64,000 nt of DNA from Ruegeria sp. R13_0 (GCF_017743995.1 NZ_JAGHRB010000009.1:1-64000), one strand, 5' to 3'; shown: positions 1-9,454, numbered from the stretch's first letter. A program made the numbers and translations. Notes: a model not told the origin generated them from the sequence alone.

Positions 1-230
1 TGACCGACCGACGGCAGACCAACATCCTGATCACGGATCGCGGGCGGCAAACCCTGGAGGACGCTCCAGATCCGCTGCAACAGCTCTATGTGCAGCGGTT
101 CAAGCAGATGGAGGACTGGGAGCAGGCGATGCTTGTTGCCGCGCTCGAACGGGTTGCAACGATGCTCGACGCCGAAGACCTTCAGGCCGGCGCGATCCTG
201 ACAACCGGCGATCTGAACAAGGCGGAATAA
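1..230 (+). CDS. MarR-family transcriptional regulator, C-terminal part
   Basis: The gene is cut by the left window edge; the frame from base 3 gives 75 residues ending at TAA 228-230. The visible part begins in the wing of a winged helix (DRRQTNILITDRGRQTLE, the usual MarR 'D-R-R...LT..G' pattern), followed by a long alpha-helical tail with LYVQRFKQMEDWEQ, typical of the dimerisation helix. MarR proteins are dimeric ligand-responsive repressors. Nothing shows which genes it controls; the next gene is on the opposite strand. The family call rests on the wing motif only. Confidence 0.7.
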   Translation, partial: TDRRQTNILITDRGRQTLEDAPDPLQQLYVQRFKQMEDWEQAMLVAALERVATMLDAEDLQAGAILTTGDLNKAE

Positions 231-412
231 TAAATAGGCCGGAGTGACCGGCCCAGAGCTGACTTTAGCATGCCGATCCATCTCAGCACTGCTGCGTTTC
301 CCCAAAACGGTCGTTGGTCGAAGGGCAAAGTCGAGGCATCTTGGAAACGGAAAATCGTTAGATTGAAATAGCAGCCGCCGACTTGGCTTAGCAAACAAGC
401 CTGATTGCGGCA

Positions 413-1120
413 CTATCGTTTTCCTTCAGCGGCCCAAATTGCACCCCGGCGAATGATCTCCTTGACCTGAGGTTGTTTCAAGTCGTCCAATTCATGCCCT
501 ATTGAACAATAAAAAACGCGCCCCTTATCCCATCGGCGCTTCCAAACCACCGGGATGACTGTCCCCTCGATCCACCACAGATGATCACCGGAAAAGGTTG
601 TCGTCGCCAACACTTCGTTAGATGGATCAACCAGCATGTAATACTGCTCGGTTGTCAGACGAAAGCTTTTGATCCCTTCAACGATTGGGTCATCGGGTTT
701 GCAAATGGTTACATCATAATCAATGTAATCCTCGCGTGGTTGAAGGTTGTCAGGCCATCCAGGTGGATGAGCAACAAACTGGCCTCCGATCAGAAAGTGG
801 TAGGTTGGTCGGTCCCGGAACGCGTCACCCATATGGCCATGCCATCCAGCAAGCCCGCATCCATCCCCTATCAGTTTCAAAAGCCCGTCTTCCTGCGGTT
901 TGGTCATGTTCCCATATTTGTCTTTGTGGCCGGATCTGGCAGATGACCAAATTGGTGTGATCAGATCCAGATCGGCCAGTTCATCCGGATCTTCCAAAGG
1001 TTCCAACGTGTCGTAGACATCCACTTCGAACCCGTTTTCCTTCAGGAGCGCCTCATACCAATCGCTGAATTGCTTGGGGGCGTGACCTTTCCAGCCTCCA
1101 ACAAAAAGTGCGGCTTTCAT
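413..1120 (-). CDS. ThuA-domain protein (glutamine-amidotransferase-like fold)
   Basis: 235 residues, about the full length of a ThuA domain (trehalose-utilisation family). The N-terminal strand KAALFVGGWKGHAP, the central GLAGWHGHMGDAF segment with its two histidines and the C-terminal RVFYCSIGHELDD are typical. ThuA proteins act in sugar catabolism, sometimes as disaccharide-oxidising or isomerising partners, but the exact reaction is usually unknown. It is the last gene of the minus-strand transporter operon. Its ATG overlaps the preceding dehydrogenase stop codon (ATGA, 1117-1120), so translation is probably coupled. A role on the transported sugar or polyol is inference. Confidence 0.8.
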   Translation of the reverse strand: MKAALFVGGWKGHAPKQFSDWYEALLKENGFEVDVYDTLEPLEDPDELADLDLITPIWSSARSGHKDKYGNMTKPQEDGLLKLIGDGCGLAGWHGHMGDAFRDRPTYHFLIGGQFVAHPPGWPDNLQPREDYIDYDVTICKPDDPIVEGIKSFRLTTEQYYMLVDPSNEVLATTTFSGDHLWWIEGTVIPVVWKRRWDKGRVFYCSIGHELDDLKQPQVKEIIRRGAIWAAEGKR

Positions 1121-1989
1121 CCCGATTGTCCTCGCATGTAGTTGAAGATGGACGCCATGTCGCGCGCATCAAAGCCTTGTGATTCGGCGTTTTTCAGCAC
1201 CTGAAAAGTGGTCTCAGCCTGTGGCATCGGCACACCGACATCATGCGCCAGAGCCAGAGCGAGCCCGACATCCTTGCGTGCAAGCGCAACTGTGAACGTC
1301 ACAGCCTGACTTGCTTCGTTCAGATAAATTGGGCGGCGGAACTTTAACATCGGCGCCGCAGCGGCAGAGTTTTCAATCACATCGAATGCGAGGTCGGTGG
1401 CAATACCAGAGCGTTCGGCAAGGCAGAGCGCCTCAGAGACCGTCTGGTTCATACCGTGGATCAACAAATTCACCGCAAGTTTCATGGCAGCGCCAGCGCC
1501 GACCTGCCCCAACCAGATGGTCTTGCGCCCCATCGCGTCAAAAAGGGGCGACAACGTCGGGGCGAGCGAAGCATCGGCGCCTACCATAATCAGAAGCGTG
1601 GCATCTTCAGCGGCGTTGGTTGCCCCGGAAACCGGCGCATCAACAAAGCGTTTTCCGGCTGTCTCGGCAGCCTCTGCAATCTCGGAAACCAAAGCCGGGC
1701 TCATTGTGCCCATCTCAATCAATAATTGCGCGCCTGGTGCCGAGATAAGACCTGCATCTCCGAAATAGACTGCCCGTGCGGCTGCATCGTCTGCGAGCAT
1801 TGAGACTGTGACATCAGAAACTCGGGACAATTCTGCAGCAGTGTTGGCAATTCCGCCGCCAACACTCTGTGCAAAATCCTGCGCAGGACCGGTGCTGCGG
1901 TTCCAGACCGTGACCTCATGCCCTGCCCGGGCACAGTTGGCTGCCATCCGGCGCCCCATGCGACCCAATCCTGCAAAACCAACCCGCAT
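1117..1989 (-). CDS. 3-hydroxyisobutyrate dehydrogenase-family NAD(P) oxidoreductase
   Basis: 290 residues from the ATG at 1989, which shares its A with the stop of the ATPase gene (TGATG); a GTG three bases earlier is possible. A Rossmann fold opens the protein (GFAGLGRMGRRMA, residues 4-16), with the family segments GTMSP (~94-98), DAPVSGA (~117-123) and GQVGAGAAMKLAVN, in which Lys170 is the catalytic lysine. Family members oxidise beta-hydroxyacids such as 3-hydroxyisobutyrate, tartronate semialdehyde or 6-phosphogluconate. Inside a sugar-transport operon it most likely handles a hydroxyacid intermediate; the substrate cannot be read from sequence. Confidence 0.85.
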   Translation of the reverse strand: MRVGFAGLGRMGRRMAANCARAGHEVTVWNRSTGPAQDFAQSVGGGIANTAAELSRVSDVTVSMLADDAAARAVYFGDAGLISAPGAQLLIEMGTMSPALVSEIAEAAETAGKRFVDAPVSGATNAAEDATLLIMVGADASLAPTLSPLFDAMGRKTIWLGQVGAGAAMKLAVNLLIHGMNQTVSEALCLAERSGIATDLAFDVIENSAAAAPMLKFRRPIYLNEASQAVTFTVALARKDVGLALALAHDVGVPMPQAETTFQVLKNAESQGFDARDMASIFNYMRGQSG

Positions 1990-3509
1990 CACGCGACCTG
2001 CGTCGTGCCGTTGTCAGAGAGGCCCGAGATAGCCCGAACCAGACTATCTTCGGTCACATCTTCAGACGTGAATTCCTGTGTGATCTGCCCTTGGAACATA
2101 GCGTAGATCCGGTCCGCAACGTGCAACACTTCAGGCATTTCCGAACTTATGACGATCACCGCATATCCCTGCGCGGCAAGATCCCGAATCAGGTTGTGAA
2201 TCTCTGCTTTGCTACCGACATCGATCCCCCGGGTCGGTTCATCAACAATCAGCACGTTGGGGTGCATGGACAGCCATTTTCCGATGACAATCTTTTGCTG
2301 GTTTCCGCCTGATAGGTTTCCGACAAGTTGCCTCCAACCGGGCGTTCGGATGTCCAGCCGGTCGCGGTATTGATCAAAGATCGAGATCTCGGCCCCTTCG
2401 GCCACAAACGGACCAGCCTTGAGATCATCAACCTGAGGCAGGGTCATGTTGTCCCGGCAGTTCATGCCCAAGACCAGCCCCTGACCTTTGCGGTCTTCCG
2501 GGACCAGCGAGATGCCCCGCTCGATCGCGTCTGAAGGTGTGTGGATGCGTATCACTTCCCCATCAAGCAGGATTTGTCCGGCGGATGGATCGCGCAAACC
2601 AAACAGGGTTTCGGCAATCTCGGTTCGCCCCGCGCCAACCAACCCATAAAAACCGACCACTTCGCCGCGTCTGATCTTGAAACTTACGTTTTGGTACAGA
2701 TCGCCGCAACTCAGGTTTCGCACCTCCAAAGCCACGTCCCCCAATTCGTGGTGCGAGACGTTGCGGGACAAGTCCAACTTTCGCCCGATCATCATCTGGG
2801 TGACGGATTCTTCATCCGTTTCAGCTGTGATCGCGGTGCCGGTGTGCTGCCCGTCCCGCAGAACACTGACCCTGTCGGTAATGCGAAAGATCTCTTCCAT
2901 CCTGTGCGAGATGTAAATAATGCCCACGTCCCGCGCTTTCAGATCGGCGATCACTTCGAACAGAACATCCTTTTCCGTGTCTGTCAGTGATGCGGTGGGT
3001 TCGTCAAAAATCACGGCTTTGGCGTCGACTGTTAGGGCGCGAGCAATCTCGACCATTTGCTTGTTGGCGATGGACAGATCCCCGACGAGGGTCTTTGGTG
3101 TAAAACCGACCTTCAGCCGATCCAGAATGTTCGCTGTATCGGCATATAGCTTGTCCCAATCGACCCGCCCGAAAGACTTGCGCGGCAACTCACCGAGATA
3201 GACATTCTCGGCCACGGACAATTCGTCTGCGAGGCTAAGTTCCTGATGAATGAACACAACACCCTTAGCCTTGGCTTCCAGTGGTGAGGTCATCGCAGTC
3301 GGAGACTCTTCGATCAGGATCTGGCCTTCATCGGGTTGATAGATACCCCCCAGAACCTTCATCAGTGTTGATTTCCCGGCTCCGTTTTCCCCCATCAGCG
3401 CATGCACTTCTCCGGGCATGACTGCAAAGGAAACGCCATCAAGCGCGCGAACACCGGGGAATGTCTTTACGATCCCTTCAAGACGCAGGGCGGGTGTGCT
3501 TTCGGTCAT
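1989..3509 (-). CDS. Sugar ABC transporter ATP-binding protein (CUT2, double NBD)
   Basis: 506 residues with two nucleotide-binding domains in tandem, as in RbsA/MglA/XylG. Domain 1 has Walker A GENGAGKST, signature LSIANKQ and Walker B AVIFDEPTASL. Domain 2 has the degenerate Walker A GLVGAGRTE, signature LSGGNQQK and VLIVDEPTRGIDVG. The open frame extends about 75 codons upstream, but that extension reads through the permease gene and has no family match. The ATG at 3507-3509 overlaps the permease stop by ATGA and starts with MTESTPALRLEGIVKTF, so I use it. It should power import together with the two permeases next to it. Confidence 0.93.
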   Translation of the reverse strand: MTESTPALRLEGIVKTFPGVRALDGVSFAVMPGEVHALMGENGAGKSTLMKVLGGIYQPDEGQILIEESPTAMTSPLEAKAKGVVFIHQELSLADELSVAENVYLGELPRKSFGRVDWDKLYADTANILDRLKVGFTPKTLVGDLSIANKQMVEIARALTVDAKAVIFDEPTASLTDTEKDVLFEVIADLKARDVGIIYISHRMEEIFRITDRVSVLRDGQHTGTAITAETDEESVTQMMIGRKLDLSRNVSHHELGDVALEVRNLSCGDLYQNVSFKIRRGEVVGFYGLVGAGRTEIAETLFGLRDPSAGQILLDGEVIRIHTPSDAIERGISLVPEDRKGQGLVLGMNCRDNMTLPQVDDLKAGPFVAEGAEISIFDQYRDRLDIRTPGWRQLVGNLSGGNQQKIVIGKWLSMHPNVLIVDEPTRGIDVGSKAEIHNLIRDLAAQGYAVIVISSEMPEVLHVADRIYAMFQGQITQEFTSEDVTEDSLVRAISGLSDNGTTQVA

Positions 3510-4507
3510 GTCTTGAGCTCCTCTGCACCTTTGCGGTTCAGTTGCTTGTCGAGATAGAGCACGGCGATTAGGATCAGACCGATCACCAAATTTACGGTTG
3601 AGGTGTCCGCACCGATATGCCCCAAACCCTTGCGCAAAAGCTGGATCGCCAGCACGCCCCCAAAGGTCGAGATCACCGAGCCAGCGCCACCGGTCAGCTT
3701 GGTGCCGCCAAGAACCACCGCTGTGATAATCCACAGCTCGTACAACTCACCATCATTCGGGTTTACGGATCCGCTTTCGGAGTAAAACACCACGGCCGAA
3801 AGGGCCGCCAGAAACCCGATGATCATGAAATTGACCATCATGTGTGGGCCGACCCTGATACCCGCATTCACCGCTGCCTCGCGGTTATCGCCAATGGCAT
3901 AGGCATTGCGTCCGTGGATGGTGCGATTCATCACAAACCAGATCACCAAGGTCACCGCCAGAAGGAACCAGGTGGCAGTGTGCAGGCCCAGAAACTGAGC
4001 CTCGGCGAAATCAACCAATGTCCAGTTCAGATGACTTGTCGGCTGTTCACCATTGTACATGAACACCAGACCACGATAGCCCAGCATCGAGCCAAGCGTC
4101 ACGATGAACGCATCGACCCCTGTTTTCCAGACGATCAATCCGTTAATGGCGCCCAGCACGATGCCGGTCAGCAACGCAAGGCTCCACGAGATTGGGATGA
4201 CCCAATCCCCGAGACCTGCAAAGACAGGCCATGTCAGGCTGTCCAGCAAGACAATTGCGCAGAGTGCAAAGGTCGCTCCGACGCTTAGGTCAATATTGCC
4301 ATTGATCATGACGATGGTCATACCCATCGCGATGATCCCGATCGGAGCAGACTGTTTAAACAACAGCAGCATGTTATCGAGATCCATGAAGGCCTTGTCA
4401 CTGAGTGACAAATATTCTCCCGCAACGCTGAAGAAAATCAGCTCGAAAACGATAAAACCCCAGATGGCGCCTCGCTTCAGGAAAGTGCTCAGAGTACCAG
4501 CTTGCAT
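3506..4507 (-). CDS. Sugar ABC transporter permease (RbsC/BPD_transp_2 family)
   Basis: 333 residues from the ATG at 4507, chosen because AAGGGA lies 9 bases upstream; a longer start would overlap the upstream permease. The protein is polytopic with about eight to ten hydrophobic spans. The family signatures are present: MGMTIVMINGNIDLSVG in the first third, and the coupling segment YAIGDNREAAVNAGI before GGTKLTGGAGSV. It is the second permease of the operon, so the channel is probably a heterodimer, as in AI-2 or rhamnose CUT2 transporters. The transported substrate is unknown. Confidence 0.9.
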   Translation of the reverse strand: MQAGTLSTFLKRGAIWGFIVFELIFFSVAGEYLSLSDKAFMDLDNMLLLFKQSAPIGIIAMGMTIVMINGNIDLSVGATFALCAIVLLDSLTWPVFAGLGDWVIPISWSLALLTGIVLGAINGLIVWKTGVDAFIVTLGSMLGYRGLVFMYNGEQPTSHLNWTLVDFAEAQFLGLHTATWFLLAVTLVIWFVMNRTIHGRNAYAIGDNREAAVNAGIRVGPHMMVNFMIIGFLAALSAVVFYSESGSVNPNDGELYELWIITAVVLGGTKLTGGAGSVISTFGGVLAIQLLRKGLGHIGADTSTVNLVIGLILIAVLYLDKQLNRKGAEELKT

Positions 4508-4520
4508 GTATCCGTTTCCC

Positions 4521-5495
4521 TTAAGCGATTGGTGACCAGAGTTTGCCGCGCTTGGCCGCAATATCGAGCCATACCGCCAAGATAATGATCACCCAGGTCA
4601 CAACATATTGGACGTAGAATTGGAGGCCGACGAGCAGTAGCCCGTTCTGAATAAACCCAAGCATCAGGACGCCAATCACCGTCTTGAAGATTGTCCCGGA
4701 CCCTCCCAGCAAAGACGCACCTCCGAGGATGACCGCTGCCAGCACTTCAAGTTCCAGACCTTGGCCCACGGTGTTCTGGCTGCCCATCGAACGGCTCGCT
4801 TGAATAAGTCCGGCGGTCGCGACACAAAAGGACGACGCAAGATAGCAGACGAAAACAACGCGCGCACGTCGAATGCCCGCGAAGGTTGCAGCGACACCGT
4901 TGCCCCCCACAGCGTAGACCTTGCGGCCAAAAGGGGTTTTGGCCAGCACGATACCCAGAAAAGCGGCCAACAGAACAAACAACAGAATTGGAACAGGAAT
5001 GCCCAACGCGTCGCCCTGGCCGAAAACGCTGAACCAAGTGCCTTCCTTGTCGGCAATATCCATATTCTTGCCGCCAGAATAGGTTAGCGTCAGCCCGTGG
5101 ATGGCCGACAGCATTCCAAGCGTCACGATCAGAGAGTTGAGTTTCAGGTAACCAACAAGAAACCCGATCAGGGCTCCCAGGCACATGGTCATGGCAAACA
5201 TCGAAGGGATTGCCAGCGTTGGCCCAATCTTGTCGTGAAGGTCCAGGACAACAATTGTCGAAAAGGACATCATTGAGCCAACGGACAGATCAAGATTGCC
5301 GCTGATCACAACAAAGGTTACCCCCAGCGCCATGACACCCAGAATGGCAGATGAGCGGATCACGCCCATAATGTTGTCCGGATCCAGAAATCTGGGGTTC
5401 GCCAACGTAAATCCGATGATGAACACGACAAAAGCAACAAGAATACCTTGCCGGGCCAGTATGCCTCCGATGTCGGATTTCTTCAGTTGCGCCAT
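4521..5495 (-). CDS. Sugar ABC transporter permease (RbsC/BPD_transp_2 family)
   Basis: 324 residues from the ATG at 5495, which has GGGGAGA 8 bases upstream; the earlier in-frame codon at 5528 lacks such a site. Multiple membrane spans carry LGVTFVVISGNLDLSVG near residue 70 and YAVGGNGVAATFAGI before the last third, both diagnostic of CUT2 permeases. Thirteen bases separate it from the second permease. The two permeases share the same architecture but differ along their length, so they are ancient paralogues rather than a recent duplication. Confidence 0.9.
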   Translation of the reverse strand: MAQLKKSDIGGILARQGILVAFVVFIIGFTLANPRFLDPDNIMGVIRSSAILGVMALGVTFVVISGNLDLSVGSMMSFSTIVVLDLHDKIGPTLAIPSMFAMTMCLGALIGFLVGYLKLNSLIVTLGMLSAIHGLTLTYSGGKNMDIADKEGTWFSVFGQGDALGIPVPILLFVLLAAFLGIVLAKTPFGRKVYAVGGNGVAATFAGIRRARVVFVCYLASSFCVATAGLIQASRSMGSQNTVGQGLELEVLAAVILGGASLLGGSGTIFKTVIGVLMLGFIQNGLLLVGLQFYVQYVVTWVIIILAVWLDIAAKRGKLWSPIA

Positions 5496-5563
5496 CCCGT
5501 TCTCCCCGTCTCCGACAAGCCGGAGCATCTATCTTATTCGTGCGCTCACCGGGCGCAGCGTGT

Positions 5564-6361
5564 TCATACCAGCGTCATGCCGCCATCAATCATCACGATC
5601 TGGCCGGTCATGTAATCGCTATCCTGCGACGCAAGAAACGTTGTCGTTCCAGTGATGTCCTCAGGCTGGGCAACACGTCCGCGCAATATTTCAGCCGAAA
5701 ACTCCTCCATCGCCTGTCCGGGACGCTCGGCAGCGCCAATCTCCATCAGGTCGCGGTCGACCTCTTCCCACATTTCCGTCGCGACCACGCCCGGGGCGAA
5801 GCCCGTCACCGTGATATCATGCTTTGCCAAATCCCGCGCACCCGACTGGGTCAGCGAAACAACAGCCCATTTTGAGGCGCAATAAGGCGCTACGTTGTCG
5901 AACCCCTGTCGGCTTGCAATTGATGCGGTATTGATGATTTTTCCACCGGTTCCCTGAGCAATCATCTGACGTGCGGCCTCCTGCATGCCTATCATGCATC
6001 CCAACCCATTAACGCCCATGATGAAATGCCAGTTCTCATCTGTCACATCGAGGAAATTCATCGGCTTGTTCACACCGGCATTGTTAAATTTCACATCCAG
6101 TTTTCCAAACTGGCTTACCGTATGGTCGATCATGGCGCGGACCTGTTCACGATCGGTCACATCGACGGCTGCATGGGTGACCTGACCGCCATAGCTGTTG
6201 GCTTTCTGTCTGTTCTCAGCGGCAACCGTCGCCACCTTGTCGCCGTTTATGTCGGCGAAACAGACATCAGCGCCTTGTTCCAACAGCGCTTCGCCGATTG
6301 CACGCCCGATACCTTGAGCTGCCCCCGTGACAATACAGGAACGTCCAGAGACTCGCCCCAT
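5564..6361 (-). CDS. SDR-family NAD(P)-dependent oxidoreductase
   Basis: 265 residues from the ATG at 6361, preceded by AGGGAG; a TTG 18 bases upstream would add six residues but has no ribosome site. It is a classical short-chain dehydrogenase: cofactor motif TGAAQGIG, NNAGVNKP, catalytic Ser in NTASIAS and YCASK for the Tyr/Lys pair, ending TGQIVMIDGGMTLV. The overall pattern resembles polyol and acetoin/diol dehydrogenases (SmoS, ButA types). It lies between the binding-protein and permease genes and is clearly related to the SDR of the divergent operon (both have VNKP/LNKP and M/LWEE/QxD/KDL). A diol or polyol substrate is inferred. Confidence 0.88.
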   Translation of the reverse strand: MGRVSGRSCIVTGAAQGIGRAIGEALLEQGADVCFADINGDKVATVAAENRQKANSYGGQVTHAAVDVTDREQVRAMIDHTVSQFGKLDVKFNNAGVNKPMNFLDVTDENWHFIMGVNGLGCMIGMQEAARQMIAQGTGGKIINTASIASRQGFDNVAPYCASKWAVVSLTQSGARDLAKHDITVTGFAPGVVATEMWEEVDRDLMEIGAAERPGQAMEEFSAEILRGRVAQPEDITGTTTFLASQDSDYMTGQIVMIDGGMTLV

Positions 6362-6433
6362 GGGTTTCTCCCTGTTCAAATGAGTTTATTAAACTGCGCA
6401 GAGCCCAATGGGCTCCGCGCATCTGGGGGAGAC

Positions 6434-7390
6434 TTAGAAAACCGGCTTGGTAAACTCGCTTTGGTTTTCCTGCGTGATCTTCGGTGTGTCGAAGTAGTTC
6501 AAGAACGGCAGTTCCTTACCTTCGAGCGTTTCGATCGCTGTTTTCAATGCAGCCTCGGCATCGTCAACGGGCGACTGGTAGATCGAGCCCCAGTATTCGC
6601 CACGCTCCATAGCTTCGTAGCCAACAGCGAAGTTGGTGGCACCAACAAAGATAATGCCTTCACGACCAGCAGCTTTGGCGGCGTTCAATGCGCCCACGCC
6701 CATATTGTCATCGCCGGAATAGACGCCATCGATGTCATCATACTTCACAAGGAAAGCTTCCATGACCTTCTGGGATTTTTCACGGTTCCAGTCACCAGGT
6801 TGGGTTTCAACCAGCGTCACGTTGGGGCAAACTTCCGGCAGGCGATCATCAAAGCCTTTTTGGCGTTCGATGGCCGTGGTGTAGCCCGGCTGCCCCGAGA
6901 TCTGAACGACACGTGCTTCATTTTCGATACCCATGTCCTTGAATTTATCGCACATGATTTCCGCTGAACGCGAACCTTGTGTGATGTTGTCGGGGCCAGA
7001 GAAGGACGCGACGAACGGGAAGCCTGCTTCGGCGATGTTTGAGTTGGTGACAATAACGGGGATACCGGCCTTGTGCGCCTTGCGTACCGCCGGGATCACG
7101 GCTTCGCCATTGGTTGGCCAGATGATGATGGCATCCACTTCCTGTTGGATCAGGTCCTCCATTTGGGCAATCTGACGGGCTACGTCACCACCTGCATCCA
7201 GAACGACAACATCGACATCGCTGTTCGCCTCGGCGGCTGCGATAAAGGCTTTTTCATACGTGGTCTGGTAGCTGTCGACGCCGACATTGTTTTGCGTAAT
7301 GCCAATGGTCATTGTATCAGCCATAGCTGCCCCGCCGAAAGCCGTCAGGGCCAGGGCGGTGGTCGCCACAAGAGTTTTGCGGATATTCAT
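6434..7390 (-). CDS. Periplasmic sugar-binding protein of CUT2 ABC transporter
   Basis: 318 residues from the ATG at 7390, which has GGGAGGA at ideal spacing; the open frame begins 22 codons earlier without support. The signal peptide is residues 1 to about 23 (Lys/Arg start, Ala/Leu core, cleavage after AMA). The mature protein is a Peripla_BP_4 (RbsB-like) fold: TIGITQNNVGVDSYQ at the start, VDAIIIWPTNGEAV for the Asp/Ala-rich hinge, and GVYSGDDNMGVGALNA in the second lobe. It is the first gene of the minus-strand operon, consistent with the highest expression. It delivers the unknown substrate to the two permeases. Confidence 0.92.
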   Translation of the reverse strand: MNIRKTLVATTALALTAFGGAAMADTMTIGITQNNVGVDSYQTTYEKAFIAAAEANSDVDVVVLDAGGDVARQIAQMEDLIQQEVDAIIIWPTNGEAVIPAVRKAHKAGIPVIVTNSNIAEAGFPFVASFSGPDNITQGSRSAEIMCDKFKDMGIENEARVVQISGQPGYTTAIERQKGFDDRLPEVCPNVTLVETQPGDWNREKSQKVMEAFLVKYDDIDGVYSGDDNMGVGALNAAKAAGREGIIFVGATNFAVGYEAMERGEYWGSIYQSPVDDAEAALKTAIETLEGKELPFLNYFDTPKITQENQSEFTKPVF

Positions 7391-7454
7391 TCGGTTTCCT
7401 CCCGGGTAAATTCTTGGTCTTGCCAACTCCCGTCTTTCCTCCGCGGGAATCATC

Positions 7455-7553
7455 ATCCGTAGATCGGATTAGCCCCGACAGGTTCGCGAAAACTTCCGCG
7501 CTAAGACCCCCCGAAAATATCCAAATTGAGAATCATGGTATCCAGAACGGATA
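7455..7553. promoter_or_regulatory. Candidate operators between the divergent catabolic operons
   Basis: The 216-bp gap between the binding-protein gene and the regulator gene holds two short inverted repeats: ATCCG-tagat-CGGAT at 7455-7469 and TATCC-agaac-GGATA at 7539-7553, with a further TATCC at 7518. They are plausible sites for the adjacent regulator acting on both promoters. The arms are only five bases, so chance occurrence is possible. No convincing -35/-10 pair was assigned. Confidence 0.35.
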
Positions 7554-7606
7554 TCTAAGCAATACTGCACCACGATCATTCTGAACATTTTGAGAGGGAG
7601 GGCAAT

Positions 7607-9436
7607 ATGAACGAATCGAATTTGTCCAAATCGAACAATCCAGCGCCGGACTCGGCCCAAACTCATGATCAGGGTGCAAAGCGGTACAAACCCATGGACG
7701 GCTCAGCTTCGACATTTCAGCAAGGTTATTTTCAGGACAAGACCGAAATGCTTCAGGTCGTCTCGTTTCTGGAAAGTTTTTGCGAAGAGTTGGAAGACGT
7801 GATCGAGGTCTTTGCCCCGAACCCGTTTTTCCTGATGTCCCTTTTCCTGATCCGAAATCACATTGAGGGTAAGACCGTCACCCCGACGTCACTCATATCG
7901 GCGTCGCACATTCCTTATGCCACTGCGTCGCGCCGCGTGAAGGAAATGATCGAAACAGGACTGATTGAACAGCGCCCGCGTACCAGTTCCGGCAAAAGCT
8001 TCTCTCTTCATCCCAGCGAACACCTACTTGACGGATGGATGCAGTTATCTACCCGCATACGGCGCCTGGCAGAGATTGAATTTGGAACAAGCGAACAACG
8101 CGCAGAATCCACCGACTATTATTTCGGCGGATCTTACATGGCGACCAAGTCGATCCCACCACTTCAAGTTTTGGGAGACCCCCTTAAACTGGCTGGTGGG
8201 GTTCGCGTTCTGGTTCATGGCGACCCGACCTTCATGGTGATGGAAACGCTCAAGCGGCAGTTTGAACAAGTGATTGGCTCGCCGATCCATCAACGTGCCT
8301 TTTCAATTGATCGCCTGCGAGAAGAAGCTCTCAAAAACGCGGAACGCCCAACCAGCCGATATGACATTATCGCGGTTGATCTTCCGTGGATCGGTGAGTT
8401 TGTCGAAAAAGGAGTACTGCTGCCTCTGGAGGACGTGATGGAATTGGCCGTGCTGGATCCGGCCGATTTTCATACTGCAGGCTGGAAAGCGGCACATTGG
8501 GGCGGGAAAGCCTATGGTGTCCCGGCGCAAACCACACCAGAGCTTTTGTTCTATCGGCGCGATCAGTTTGCTGATGCCGGGCTTGAACCACCTGCGACAA
8601 CGGATGAACTTCTGACAGCGGCACAGGTTCTCCACGATCCGCAGCACGGACGATATGGCATAGCGTGGAACGCAGCGCGTGGTACTGCGCTTGGACATAC
8701 ATTCCTGACGACGCTTTCAGATTTCGGGCAGCCGATCGTTGATTTAAAAGAGATAGCCGGCGGTTTTGACACCGAAGACTTACACCATGACAGCTACCAA
8801 TTCACCATCAACACGGCTGTGGGGCTAAGTGCGGCTGAGTATCTGATGGAACTGCTGAAATACTCGCCGCCCGACATTTTGTCGATGTCGTGGTACGAAC
8901 GTATCCGTCCCTTTGCCGCAGGCAAGGTGGCGATGGCATATGGCTATACGCTACTGGCGCCTTACTTCGAAGCCGATCCGTCGTCACCCGCACATGGGCA
9001 GACTGGTTTTCTTCCACATCCTGCGGGACGTGGCGCCACTCAGGTGGCACCGGTCGGCGGTTATGTGATGGGCATCCCTTCCAATCTGCCGGTCGAGCGT
9101 CGTGCCGCAGCAGCAGAAGCGTTGCGGGTCTTCACGTCTCCCGAGGCTCAGAAGCTGTATGTCCAGAACGGCAGCCGGACCAACCCGCGTTATTCGGTTG
9201 GTGCCGACCCCGAAGTACGTCGATCGTCGCCGATTTTCGAAGCAGTTGACGCGATGTCCTGGCGAGATGAGCTGCAATTCTGGCCACGCCCTCCCGTACC
9301 GGAGATCAGCGATGTCATTCGCATCTGCGGGGAGGAACTCCACGACATGCTGCGTGGGATCATACCCCCAAAAGAAGCTCTGCGCCGTGCGCAGGATCGT
9401 GCTGACGAAACGCTAAGTGGCAAGCGTCGAAGATAG
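7607..9436 (+). CDS. One-component regulator: winged-helix domain fused to solute-binding-protein domain
   Basis: 609 residues with GAGAGGGAGGG before the ATG. There is no signal peptide and the N-terminus is hydrophilic, so the protein should be cytoplasmic. Residues ~75-150 look like a MarR-type winged helix (helix-turn-helix around SASHIPYATASRRVKEMIETGLIEQRPR, then SGKSFSLHPS for the wing). Residues ~185-580 resemble a type 1 extracellular solute-binding protein (SBP_bac_1): YDIIAVDLPWIGEFVEKGVLLPL, GKAYGVPAQTTPELLFYRRD, FAAGKVAMAYGY and VGGYVMGIPSNL are characteristic. The obvious reading is a sugar-sensing regulator of this locus. It heads the plus operon and diverges from the transporter operon. 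Repressor or activator status is unknown. Confidence 0.8.
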   Translation: MNESNLSKSNNPAPDSAQTHDQGAKRYKPMDGSASTFQQGYFQDKTEMLQVVSFLESFCEELEDVIEVFAPNPFFLMSLFLIRNHIEGKTVTPTSLISASHIPYATASRRVKEMIETGLIEQRPRTSSGKSFSLHPSEHLLDGWMQLSTRIRRLAEIEFGTSEQRAESTDYYFGGSYMATKSIPPLQVLGDPLKLAGGVRVLVHGDPTFMVMETLKRQFEQVIGSPIHQRAFSIDRLREEALKNAERPTSRYDIIAVDLPWIGEFVEKGVLLPLEDVMELAVLDPADFHTAGWKAAHWGGKAYGVPAQTTPELLFYRRDQFADAGLEPPATTDELLTAAQVLHDPQHGRYGIAWNAARGTALGHTFLTTLSDFGQPIVDLKEIAGGFDTEDLHHDSYQFTINTAVGLSAAEYLMELLKYSPPDILSMSWYERIRPFAAGKVAMAYGYTLLAPYFEADPSSPAHGQTGFLPHPAGRGATQVAPVGGYVMGIPSNLPVERRAAAAEALRVFTSPEAQKLYVQNGSRTNPRYSVGADPEVRRSSPIFEAVDAMSWRDELQFWPRPPVPEISDVIRICGEELHDMLRGIIPPKEALRRAQDRADETLSGKRRR

Positions 9437-9454
9437 AACCCCAAGGAGAAGATC

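Noticed and set aside
3510-3734. N-terminal extension of the ABC ATPase
   Set aside because: It reads through the permease gene; the ATG at 3509 with the ATGA overlap is the sensible start.
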